Part shown: piece by piece, positions 10,872 through 22,031 of the stretch
Layout of the letters: each line of letters opens with the position of its first letter
How positions within the stretch are numbered: position 1 is the stretch's first letter
NCBI GenBank assembly: GCA_963680875.1
Contig: OY804577.1
Span: forward strand, 101,257,906 to 101,321,905
Source of the DNA: Bathymodiolus brooksi
Lineage: Eukaryota > Mollusca > Bivalvia > Mytilida > Modiolidae
Direction: 5' to 3'
Length of the DNA: 64,000 nucleotides
Program-made: the position numbers and the translations under genes
The notes under the pieces: generated by a model
The model's input: the letters and a program-made list of their open reading frames with translations, nothing else
Databases searched by the model: none
Told to the model about the DNA's origin: nothing

Positions 10872-11693
10872 AACATAGATTTTGTTGAACCCATTAGTGA
10901 TATGAAAAATGTACGCGCCCAGAACAATCTAATTCTAAAAAGTCAAGATTAAGATTAATATTTCAACATGACATGACAGTAATTGCATTATAATGTAAAT
11001 ACTCAATTGGTTTTACTTAGTTTGGTTTTTTTTTTTTTTATATCTTTTTCCCCCCTTTTCGAATGCTTGTTTGGCGTAACTCCTGTACTAAATTGATAAA
11101 TCTCCTAACCCAAGAAAAACAAATAGTTAAAAATACATGTATGCAGTAAAACAAAAAATAGCTTTGTCGTATTTGTATGTACTGAGCAAAAATAAAATAA
11201 TTAAAAACAATAATGATGAAAGAATAAAAATAACTGATTGAAGAAGAAAAGAAAAGAAAAATTAATAATATTGGGTTTTTTCATCGAGCAGCAACCATTA
11301 TCATACATATCGCACTCTGTTAAAAAATATAAACTGACGATTTTAGCACTTCATATCATACTGTATAACCATTGTGTATCAAGAGACCTTTCATTATTCA
11401 GTTTTGCAAACAATAATGTTTTTTTTTGCTCAGAATGCTAAAATTCAGTAATTAAGTTTTTTTCTCCATCTAAAGATGTTGGCGCAGATACCATTTCAAT
11501 TATATATCTAATTCATTAAATTCATCTTTCAGGGCGATCACGACTATACATGTACGTCATGTATGTGTTTACTTATTTAGTCTATTTTTAGACGTCATAT
11601 TTGTTTGTTGATCAATGGGTGGGTTCGTTGTAATTCCCCAGTGATCACGACTGTACGTCATATGTGTGTATATATATATATGATTGACTATTA
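10872..11693. other. AT-rich non-coding stretch
   Basis: It holds T-runs near 11030 and 11420, A-rich tracts near 11240, a (TA)n stretch near 11670, and two copies of 'gatcacgactgtacgtcat' near 11536 and 11643. No gene is supported. Confidence 0.5.
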
Positions 11694-12224
11694 CAGGGGT
11701 TTCAAAGTTAGCCGGTACCCGGTACTTTTACCCGCCTGAGATCGTGTATAGTACCGGCAGAAATTACTGAACCCCCCAAAATTAGCGGGGGTCAAAACCA
11801 CAAGTACGATGGTCGACAGGCTTGTGGAATATTTTCCATAAACAATTAATGATCACGTCAATTGCTGAATTCTCGCATTCAAATCGAACAACTGCGTCAC
11901 GACCAAGTTGATGGGATATTCCCTGTTTTAAAAATAACTTTACCTTAGAATCGTAAATAGCAGTTTGCGCATGCGGTAAATAGATATGTTTTCGCCCCAA
12001 TATCTTTTCATCCTTGTGTAAAACTCGGACCGGAACAAAATAAAAAAATAACTGATTACAAATTATGTTCAAACACAATTTAGTGTAATCTCCAGTAATA
12101 TAAGTATGATCATTATGTATTATGAATATATGACTACACAATATTTTGTGCGATTTTTTTGTATCCATTTAAAACCCAGGGTCGAATCATTCTGGGGCGT
12201 ACTGTCTTGTTGCTTAACTCCGTC

Positions 12225-13529
12225 TAGTCTGGTACCCGTGACCCCTCGGATTTTTTTGTTTGATATCGGGGTCAGGTAACGGCTGAATCCATGTTTTTAA
12301 TGGCGGCCGCCATAGCGTACAGATATTCCCATCTCAGCAAGGGAAATGATGCACAGCATTGAATAAAGGCGTGTCTTAAGTGGGTAATTGGCACAGTTCA
12401 GATCAGATACATTTGTTTGTCCCTTTTAGTTATTTTAGAGGTTGAAGACATCACGCGGAAATGTACTTTTGGTCACATTACACACAAAAAAAGGGGGGGT
12501 GGTGTTATCACGACACACCATCTCCAGCGCTCCATTTCTCCAATCTAAACAATGTCTGAACCCGAAAATGTTTTTAAAACAAATAAAAACATATTGAAAT
12601 ATCCTCCCAGTGTAACCAAACTGTATGACACGTCTGTTTTATCTCAATAATTACTACCTTGTCAATGTACTTAGGAAAGTACAACTTCACAACTTGTCTC
12701 CATTGTCTTAACTTGTACATGTGCCCCACAATAATGTGTGCAATCCTTTACATCTATTATTGGTTGCAGTATGATATAAAGAAGGAAAATGTCAAAAATA
12801 AATATCTTCTACAGTAAAAAAAAGTTACAAGGTACTAGCCAACTAGGTGTCACAAATCTGTCATCTTTTTAGAATGGTGCATGACTCATTGTCCTATAAA
12901 ATGAGTTTGTCCAACACCCAAGCTTTTCTTGAGTGATAGACAGGGTACACCGCTTCCATATTTAGGCCCTGTTCCTCTCTGATAGAAGTAAAAGGAGATA
13001 TGGGGTAAATGTCGATGAGAAAACGACCCATAACCATCGGAATTAATACTGCAATCAAATACAAAAATGAGGCTAATGACAGCAGTTTTAATTGATGAAC
13101 ATGTTCATGAAAAGGTATTTAATGACAGAATTGCTGAGCTGCTTGCCTTATTTGTGATCAAAGAAAGTGCATTATACTTTGAGGGGCTACTATTATTTTA
13201 ATTTGCATATTTCTTTTTTATTTTGCTTGCTTTTAATTAATTTGTTTTTGTTTTATGTTTTGCTTTGCAGTTAGCACAATCCAGTTTGATGTTTGGATCT
13301 TGGATACATGCTATGACAATAGTTTCATGCTTATGATACTTGCTTCTGTTTATTTGCAATTACATTTGTATGGTCCTATTGTCAATAAAAGTCATCAGAA
13401 AAAGGAAATTCTTATTCAAACCTAGTTAACACAGCCTGATGAGGATACCAACATGAATGAACCACTCATTGAAGTTTTAAGGTGAAATTCAGCACAGGAT
13501 AGTGGATATAAAGGACTTCAATCAATTCT
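12225..13529 (+). repeat. Left inverted arm of the foldback element
   Basis: About 97% identical to the reverse complement of 14875-16201. It contains a short run of Gs (about 12494-12500) where the other arm has about 21 Cs. It is non-coding: the arm has frame breaks and no conserved motif. Confidence 0.9.
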
Positions 13530-14874
13530 ATATTTTAATTAAAATATGTTGAAAGATATACATTGTAATATTTATAGCCTAGATCTAAGGTGGATTCAGC
13601 ATAAAAATGTATATCAGTTAATCTTCTTTATTTACATTAAATATCCTGAATACTTTAAATACTCAACATGAAAGATGAGTTAAGGAATAACACTTGGACA
13701 GTACAGCTAAGAATTGTGCCAATTTCACTCTCTACGTTGCATGGTTAGATCTTTTTCTCAGCTTCAAGAAATAGTATTTGGTTGAAAAGGATGGTCATAT
13801 TTCTAACATTCATCATCTAATTATCCACATTCTTGGTTAATTTGGTTAAACTTTGTATTAAACATTGGACATTGAAATACTGATTATTAGGTGACCTTGA
13901 CCTTTATTTCATGCTTTCCTTGAATGCCATTTGGCTTTAAGGAGAAGGGTGTATCTATAAGACACTTTTCAAAGTTTGAAAACATTAAGTTTCTAAAAAG
14001 GAACATTGAGTAAAAATTGCATAAGGGTTTAATAGTCAACTAAAACTGAAGTTATCATACAGAAACTAAATTTCTACAGACGATAACAATGACAACGCCA
14101 TACCATTTTACAACCTCAAAAATTGTTTTGGGGTCGTATAAAAAGGGAATAGGATATAGTAAACTTTCAATGTGCTGTTTTTTTGGCAATACTTTATTTG
14201 TTATTTGCTAATTGTGCTGAGTTTCAATTATTAGTTTCTTTATTTATTATTATGACAACCAAATAACACATACATGTACAATGCATAAAATATCATAAAT
14301 ACATGTATCCTATTTTCATACATTCACACATACAATGTAATACTCTCCTTGTCAATGAGGTTTGCTACGGAGATATTGTAACAAGTACACAATGAAAGGA
14401 TATAGAGTAAATGTACATGAGGCAAAATCCCCAATTTATAATGAGTAAAACAAAGCAATAGAACAATGATATAATTGTTATTTTTCATCTTGCAGTCAAC
14501 ATGAGGTCTTTGACAATGAGGAAATCATCATACTTCATATTTAGTTCAAGACGAGTCATAGCACCTGCTTAAGCAGTATTCATTACGAAATGTCAATCAA
14601 CACTACATCCATGTAATTCATGATGATATACTGTAAAATCGGAAATTAATGCGTTCATTTATTACTGCGATCTAAGAAAATTTAATCAGCCCGGATTGCG
14701 ATTTTTAATTAATGCAAAACTCAAAGATCTCTAGTGCAAAATGATACAAATGCTTCTAAAATACGAGTTTTAAGTTCAGTTGCATTTTCCGCAATAATGA
14801 AACATCTCAATAATTTCTGAATTTACAGTATGTCGGTCACTTTGAATAAGCAAGAACTTTGATTCAAAGTTTAC
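13530..14874. other. Spacer of the foldback element
   Basis: AT-rich single-copy-looking sequence between the arms, with no open frame of note and no transposase motif on either strand. Confidence 0.7.
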
Positions 14875-16201
14875 AGAATTGATTGAAGTCCTTTATTATG
14901 TTTATATCCTCTATCCTGTGCTGAATTTCACCTTAAAACTTCAATGAGTGGTTCATTCATGTTGGTATCCTCATCAGGCTGTGTTAACTAGGTTTGAATA
15001 AGAATTTCCTTTTTCTGATCACTTTTATTGACAATAGGACCATACAAATGTAATTGCAAATAAACAGAAGCAAGTATCATAAGCATGAAACTATTGTCAT
15101 AGCATGTATCCAAGATCCAAACATCAAACTGGATTGTGCTAACTGCAAAGCAAAACATAAAACAAAAACAAATTAATTAAAAGCAAGCAAATTAAAAAAG
15201 AAATATGCAAATTAAAATAATAGTAGCCCCTCAAAGTATAATGCACTTTCTTTGATCACAAATAAGGCAAGCAGCTCAGCAATTCTGTCATTAAATACCT
15301 TTTCATGAACATGTTCATCAATTAAAACTGCTGTCATTAGCCTCATTTTTGTATTTGATTGCAGTATTAATTCCGATGGTTATGGGTCGTTTTCCCCTCG
15401 ACATTTACCCCATATCTCCTTTTACTTCTATCAGAGAGGAACAGGGCCTAAATATGGAAGCGGTGTACCCTGTCTATCACTCAAGAAAAGCTTGGGTGTT
15501 GGACAAACTCATTTTATAGGACAATGAGTCATGCACCATTCTAAAAAGATGACAGATTTGTGACACCTAGTTGGCTAGTACCTTGTAACTTTTTTTTACT
15601 GTAGAAGATATTTATTTTTGACATTTTCCTTCTTTATATCATACTGCAACCAATAATAAATGTAAAGGATTGCACACATTATTGTGGGGCACATGTACAA
15701 GTTAAGACAATGGAGACAAGTTGTGAAGTTGTACTTTCCTAAGTACATTGACAAGGTAGTAATTATTGAGATAAAACAGACGTGTCATACAGTTTGGTTA
15801 CACTGGGAGGATATTTCAATATGTTTTTATTTGTTTTAAAAACATTTTCGGGTTCAGACATTGTTTAGATTGGAGAAATGGAGCGCTGGAGATGGTGTGT
15901 CGTGATAACACCACCCCCCCCCCCCCCCCCCCCCTTTTTTTTGTGTAATGTGACCAAAAGTACATTTCCGCGTGATGTCTTCAACCTCTAAAATAACTAA
16001 AAGGGACAAACAAATGTATCTGATCTGAACTGTGCCTATTACCCACTTAAGACACGCCTTCATGCAATGCTGTGCATCATTTCCTTTGCTGAGATGGGAA
16101 TATCTGTACGCTATGGCGGCCGCCATTAAAAACATGGATTCAGCCGTTACCTGACCCCGATATCAAACAAAAAAATCCGAGGGGTCACGGGTACCAGACT
16201 A
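14875..16201 (-). repeat. Right inverted arm of the foldback element
   Basis: Reverse complement of 12225-13529. It has an expanded C-run of about 21 bases at 15914-15934. A minus-strand open frame across this arm encodes poly-Gly and is not credible as a gene. Confidence 0.9.
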
Positions 16202-16210
16202 AACTCCGTC

Positions 16211-17140
16211 CATATTGTTTAACTTCTGGTATAAAAAAATAAAAACTTCTGGCTAATTTATTTACATATTTTGACCGGGCCCTACCGCGGTTGTTCACAG
16301 AAATGAAAGTGTGCTGAAAAACATTTTAAAAAGGGGGTACGAGGAGATAAGGGATAGAAAATTACTAGAAATTTTGAAAAAGGACCGGACATGGCTCAAA
16401 TATGAATTACATTGTAATGTCAAAACGCCGGCCTCCCTTTTTTCCAAAATAATTTAACTTTTGTGATTCAAATGTTAATAAATGTCTTCCCGCGAATCGT
16501 TTTTGTTCGAACATTTTTTTTGCACATAAGTCGTGAAAGTAACAATATATATTGTTTTTGTTTAATTATATTTGTATTGATCTATTAAAATTATAAATTT
16601 TATTAAAGATTGATGATTGCAAATTAAATTTATATGTTTCATCAAGGACGTATTCTATATACGTCCTTGGTTTCATTAATTATGACACTTATATGTCTTG
16701 ATCCAAGCCAATGGTCTTTGATGAGTTTAATTACTGGTAATAAAGTAAAAAAAAAACACAAGCCAAGGTATTGTGAAAAAGAAAAGGACAAAGCCAATAA
16801 AAGAATTGAGAAGTTTAAGCTTTGATAACAATGGCTTGGTCAAGCCTAGCTGCGGAACCATAGCTCTGTATGGTCCTTTTGGGTTTTTTTAAGATATGGC
16901 AGACTATCTATGAATAATGTTGGCTGAAGTCTGTAAACTGAAATATTCAATAAAGAAATTGGGGGGGAAATCCAGGCATTATGCATGGTCTTCACTCTTG
17001 GTGAAATCTGAACTCTAAAGTTAATGGGATTTTTCTTTCAAAAACACTTAATGTTTTGCAGTCTCTGAAGTACATTTTTTGGTCCACAAAATGCTAGATG
17101 TCAGGAGCTTCCGCCCCCTGGACCCCTTATGGCCGTCAGC
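16211..17140. other. Non-coding interior of the outer element
   Basis: It holds a small palindrome at about 16645-16669 (aaggacgta...tacgtcctt) and a GC-rich phrase near 17106-17130 (ttccgccccctggacccctta) of a kind I recall from hAT-type element interiors. No reliable coding frame. Confidence 0.4.
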
Positions 17141-17207
17141 CTAATTTTTTAGATACCTCCTAAAATTTAAGAAGTACCTCCTATTATAAAAAACTTTGAA
17201 ACCCCTG

Positions 17208-18431
17208 CTATTATAAGTCATATTTATTTGTTGATCAGTGGGTGATAGCTGCAATAATGTAGCTCCTGTGACAAACTTGTGTCTCGGCAGAGCTACAACG
17301 CGGTCCCATTCGTCACAATGGAGCAAAAAAAAATTGCAGTTGAAACATAAAAACTCACTATTTACGCTTCAAACATTTCATTATAACAATTACTGATGAT
17401 CCCAGTCCTTGTTAAATCGGTTTGGCTGAGAAATGTATGCTTTTCAAAGTTAGCAACAACCTTGTTCAAATTTATCGATCGTTTTCCATAACCGGAAACT
17501 ACGGAAGGCGGGGCTTTTCTAAATATGGTATTTCTTATTACAAGCTGATGTAAACATTCCAATCGTAACTACTCGGCCATTCTCGCTACCCTGTTATTTG
17601 CAGGGTAGCGAGAATGGCCGAGTAGTTACGATTGGTAAAGTTCACGCCTAAATCGCCAAATATGGTATCGACATCCAAATAGTGAGGCCGGAAATGACGA
17701 AATTCAAAATTTTCAAAGAGGATATTTTTATTTTGTGGGAATTACATTCTAAAATACTGGTAGGTGATAAAAACTTGTTATAATAATGGACAAAAGGAAA
17801 GGTTATGTCTTATTATTGATAAATGCAGGCGTCAGAAGCTCTGTAAGCGAGCGCAAAAAATCTCGGCGGCTGCTCCATTACGTGTAATGGCATCCCGTTA
17901 TAACCCTTGCGAGTAAGAGAGCATTTAGGGTTTTATTATTAGAACTAAGTGGGTGAGTTCGTTTCATAAGTAGTACCTTTTTCCACTAAGGTGTCGGTTA
18001 ATATAGTCATTCAAATAAATGTTTTCCCCTTTTCATTCTATTGAAAGATTGTGTCAACTAATTTTGTCAAAGTCTACTCCAGTAACTAGCATATACAACA
18101 TTTATTATGTCACAAATAATCGCCTTATTGATACTATGCAACATACTTATCTTCAGAAATTCAGCTTTGACTATTTGAGTACCTATTATCTTTAATATCA
18201 ACATAATTGTTTAACCTCTGCACAACACGTAATGGATGTCTTTATTTTCTCAGGTGAGTTATCTACCATGTTATGGTGTAAAATTATGTGAATTGTTATA
18301 TATAATGTGTATGTTTGTGTAAACTTATGTGAACTCTTGTATAATATATATTTACATATATGTATGTATTTAAACCGGTGTACCATCTCCTATGTCTGTG
18401 ATTGAATATTTTTCTCTGTAAAGAAATTTAA
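17208..18431. other. Non-coding stretch with repeats
   Basis: It contains the perfect hairpin at 17559-17635. Around 17830-17940 there is sequence rich in 'gcgagc' and 'agagagc' resembling parts of the 0.5-kb repeat that follows. No gene is supported. Confidence 0.45.
17559..17635. repeat. Perfect 35-bp inverted repeat (hairpin) with 7-nt loop
   Basis: The arms 17559-17593 and 17601-17635 are exact reverse complements with spacer ttatttg. Each arm contains atggccgagtagttacg, which resembles a tRNA A box (TGGCCGAGTGGTTA type). A diverged copy lies at about 55333-55398. Confidence 0.85.
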
Positions 18432-18942
18432 TATGCGAGCGTCAGCGAGCTCTTTATGGTATAAAATGTGTACTTAGGATTTTTTGACAAACATGGCTGA
18501 ACATATTGACGAATAAAACAAAATTCGACGCTTTGTAAACACGTTCCGTGTAACACACTAACACACTCAACTAATGACGATCTTCTTAACATAAAGCGCA
18601 AAGGTGATCCTGAAGTCTCGTACCCTCTCTCGTACGTCCGATACCACTGAAACCCGGAACCCGTGTGTAATAAAAGTCATTTTGTTACCTTGTTTTACTT
18701 ATATTGATATTTTTTAATTTATTAAATTTCTTCTGACATACTGACAAAAAATGTTGTTTCTACGCGGAAGTTAACTTTTGAGATCTCGTAAGGAACGATA
18801 ACTCGAATAAAGGAACAACAGCTCTATTGAATGAGACTAGATTCGACCCTAAAAAAAAGTCGTCCCCAATATATCTCGGCCCAAAACATCTCGACACTTT
18901 TTGATGCACTGGATGAGCGTCAAATTGCCAGATAATTTTCAG
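18432..18942 (+). repeat. 0.5-kb dispersed repeat, copy A
   Basis: From tatgcgagcgtcagcgagct to gccagataattttcaga it matches 58475-58989 in the same orientation at roughly 90-95% identity. It holds no open frame. A LINE relic starts just after it. Confidence 0.85.
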
Positions 18943-18964
18943 AAAGTCTACAAAAGACTATTTT

Positions 18965-21243
18965 TGTTAAAGAGAAATACGTGTATGGCAATATGATAAA
19001 ATAGACATCGGAAAGTTTAACAAAAATATAGATGATATTGATTGGAATGATAAGATATGACACTTTGATGATGTCGATGATATGTGTAATGAATTTACTA
19101 AAACGTTCTTAGAAATAGATAGTGATTGCATACCTACTAAGGAAATAATAGTACGAGAAAATGACAAGCCCTGGTTCAACAATACTTTAAGAAAGGAACT
19201 TCCAATTCGCGACCGAATACGAAAAAAGGCTTTAAAACACAATAGAGAAAGTGATATAACGAAATTGAAAAAGCAAAGAAACAAAGTAATTAATATGAAA
19301 AAAAATGATTAGTTGTATTCAAATACCAGAGAATGAAATAGTAGACATACTGCATATTCTTTATCACCAAAAAGCGTCCGTATCTGTTATAAGATGTTAA
19401 AAATGTCACCAGAAAAAATAGCACTATTTAATAAATCTTTGGCTCAAGGTAAATATCCATCCGCATGGAAGATAGCTCATGTAATCGCCATATTCAAAAC
19501 GGGAGATTCCTCTTTACCCTCTAATTACCGACCCATATCCCTTACACGATGTGTAGGAAAAGTATTGAAGAGAGTAGTTTATAAACATGTCTACAACCAT
19601 GTACATAGTAACAAACTTATTTCCGAATACCAATCGGGATTTTTACCAAACACTCAACTGCTCATCAATTAATTGAATTATATAACACTATTTTAAATTC
19701 ACTAGAAAATAAAGAATTTAGTTGTTTTGTATTTTGTGATTTTTCAAAAGCTTTTGATAAGGTATGGCATAATGGACTTATCCATAAAATGAATTCATAT
19801 GGAATAAAAGGAAATTTACTAGCATGGCTTAAAAATTATCTTCATGGAAGAAAACAAAAAGTAGTCATCAGAGATTCGTCGTCACCATTATCTGGTGCTT
19901 CTGCTGATGTAGCCCAAGTCTCTGTGCTTGGTTTCCTATTATTCCTGATTTATATAAATGATATCGGTGAAACACTTCTTTCTTTAACTAGGTTATTTAC
20001 TGATGATACATCCTTGCGGTATTCAAGTTCTAGTCCTGATACCTTGGAATTACTTGTAAGTCATGACCTAAATAAACTTAGTACTTGGTCTGAAAAATGG
20101 CTCATGTCATTTAATCCAGACAAAACGAAAATAATGATATGTTCAAATATGGAAATACCCAACAATTTAAATATTTCATTCAATGGTAAATTAATATCCA
20201 ATTCCTCCAGTCATAAGCATTTAGGTGTAACATTATATCATGAAGTAAAGTGCAGCTAGCACGTAGAAAATATTGCCAAAACTATAAGTAAACATTTAGG
20301 ACTATTAAGAAAATTAAAATTCAAAATGAATAGACAGAACTTAGAAAAAAATGTATTTAGTTGATACATGTATTCGTCCCATTTTTGAATACACGTGTGA
20401 AGCTTGGGACAACTGTGGTACGTGCCATTCAACCAAATTAGAGAAATTACATTTGGAAGCTGCCATAATTGTAACTGGATTGTTTATATAATTATGAATT
20501 ATGAGTTTTTACTTTCCCTTTGTAAGATTGTTCGGAGTTTGGTAATTTTGTTATTACCCTTATTTACAAAGACTGATTCTTTGTATTTCGAAACTGGCTG
20601 GGAATCATTACATAGTAGGCGTCACAGATGAAAATTTCAATTGTTTTATAAGATATACAACGGTTTTGCACCGCATTATTTGCATGATTTAATTCTCCCA
20701 GTAAAGTACAACAATCTATCCAATACGTAATGTCAGTGATCTAATTGTCCCCTTTTGTAGACTTTCTTCGACGAATTCATCATTCATTCCTTCTTCTGTT
20801 AGAAAATGGAACACACTTGAGAACTCTGTCCGTAATCTTGGCACCACATTAAAATTCAAACTGCGTTACTAAACAATGCAAATGAAACAAATATTGTTCC
20901 TAAGCATTTCATGTATGGTCCACGGAAGTTAAATGTGGTATTAAGACAACTTCGATGTTCAGCCTCTTTATTGAACAACGATTTACATCAATCAAATATA
21001 GTATTTAGTCCAAATTGTGCTTGCGGTGTTCCTCGAGAAGATGCATTTCATTTCTTCTTTGAATGTAGTAACTACACTGATATTAGGAGGGATTTGTTAG
21101 TTTGTGTAAATAGATTTGGAATAAAAATTGATCTTGCTTTACTTACAAGAGGTAACCGAAATCTAAATTATGAAGATATCTGTTTAATTTTTAAAGAAGT
21201 TTTCAAGTTTATTAGAAAATCTAAACGATTCCTCATTGTATAA
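18965..21243 (+). pseudogene. CR1/Jockey-like LINE reverse transcriptase relic
   Basis: Degraded ORF2 in several frames. Linker: PWFNNTLRKEL near 19165. RT: YPSAWKIAHVIAIFKTGD near 19455, NYRPISL near 19525, FCDFSKAFDKVWHNGL near 19735, AQVSVLGFLLFLIYINDI near 19915 (usual form PQGSVLGPLLF), then FTDDTSL near 19997 in place of FADD. Next are KWLMSFNPDKTKIM and HKHLGV. The C-terminal end includes DSLYFETGWESLHSRRHR near 20575 and a Cys/His motif, CACGVPREDAFHFFFECSNY near 21018. There are stops at 19312 and 20257 and several frameshifts, and a short copy of another repeat is inserted at 20490-20573. No endonuclease domain is visible upstream, so the copy is 5'-truncated. Confidence 0.85.
20490..20573 (+). 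repeat. Insertion of a dispersed repeat into the LINE
   Basis: 'ttatgagtttttactttccctttgtaagattgttcggag...attacccttatttacaa' matches the 3' part of repeats at 45200-45347 and 50197-50340. It interrupts the LINE between the segments VTGL and DSLYFETGWE. Confidence 0.7.
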
Positions 21244-22031
21244 CTTACAAATATGTCCAACATGATCATCGTGTCCACAAAAAACTTCTCCCCCTGTTTT
21301 TCTGTTCTCTTTTACATGTGTAATTGTAACTGATATACCTTCATTAATGTGCATGCTTTTCTTAATATGCATATGTGTTATATTTGTTATGTAGTTCCAA
21401 GGAGAAGACTTCATAAGTTGGTAAACTTGTGTCTTATCCTTTTTGTCTCTATGAGCAAATAAAAGTGTTATAAACTAAAAATAAAGTATGATAGTTAGCT
21501 AAATAATTTGCATTACAATTCAGGGAAGATAACTTTTGTCGAATTTAAATTAAGAATGGATGTTTCCTATGCAATATTGCTTAGAATGCTCATTGTTCAA
21601 ATTATTTGTGTTTTTTTTTTTTAGCTTTGGGAAGAAGATTGATTCGCTTTAGTATAAATCATGTAATCTTTTGACGGAATTGAAGGTATATGTGAGCAAG
21701 TAAGAGTTTTGCTGTCCATTCCTTAACAAGGACTGAATGTAAGATGATATTGACCACTGAGAATATGATTAGATCCTCATTGGTTAATAACTTGGACAGA
21801 GGTACATGTGACGCGGTCGTTTTAAGGTCTTCAACAGAGCGGATACCAATACCATGCATCGAAAGGTATATGGTTACGTGCTGAAATTTAGCTCAGACCT
21901 TTCTATGAATCGAAAAACTGAATCAAAGATAAAGTAATGATCTGCATAACTTAAAGTTTCACTTCCTGATGTGAGTAGTGAAGTATTGATCAATTGAGAC
22001 AAATTGATTATGCTGAGAAACAGATCATTTC
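21244..22031. other. AT-rich non-coding stretch
   Basis: No gene or clear repeat beyond a T-run near 21610. Open frames on the minus strand here are short and featureless. Confidence 0.5.

Larger units (their letters stand above)
12225..16201. mobile_element. Foldback/MuDR-like element with 1.3-kb inverted arms and 9-bp TSD
   Basis: The left arm (12225-13529, starting tagtctggtacccgtgaccc) and right arm (14875-16201, ending gggtcacgggtaccagacta) are near-identical reverse complements around a spacer of about 1.35 kb. The 9-mer aactccgtc flanks the element exactly at 12216-12224 and 16202-16210. Long terminal inverted repeats with a 9-bp target-site duplication fit the MuDR/Foldback group of DNA transposons. 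No transposase is visible in the spacer, so it is non-autonomous. Confidence 0.85.
11694..17207. mobile_element. hAT-like element remnant interrupted by a foldback element
   Basis: The ends are a perfect 16-bp inverted pair, caggggtttcaaagtt at 11694-11709 and aactttgaaacccctg at 17192-17207. CAGGGG termini are common in hAT-type transposons. Both ends abut the same hexamer, ctatta (11688-11693 and 17208-17213). hAT elements normally make 8-bp duplications, so either two bases have changed or the superfamily is different. No transposase is recognisable. An open minus-strand frame at 11782-12168 (128 codons) matches nothing I know. The 12225-16201 foldback element sits inside. Confidence 0.5.

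Noticed and set aside
11782..12168. Minus-strand 128-codon open frame
   Set aside because: It lies inside the outer transposon remnant and matches no family I know. It is mentioned there but not called as a gene.
15854..16135. Minus-strand open frame of 93 codons
   Set aside because: It lies in the foldback right arm and contains poly-Gly from a C-run. The equivalent frame in the left arm is not kept.
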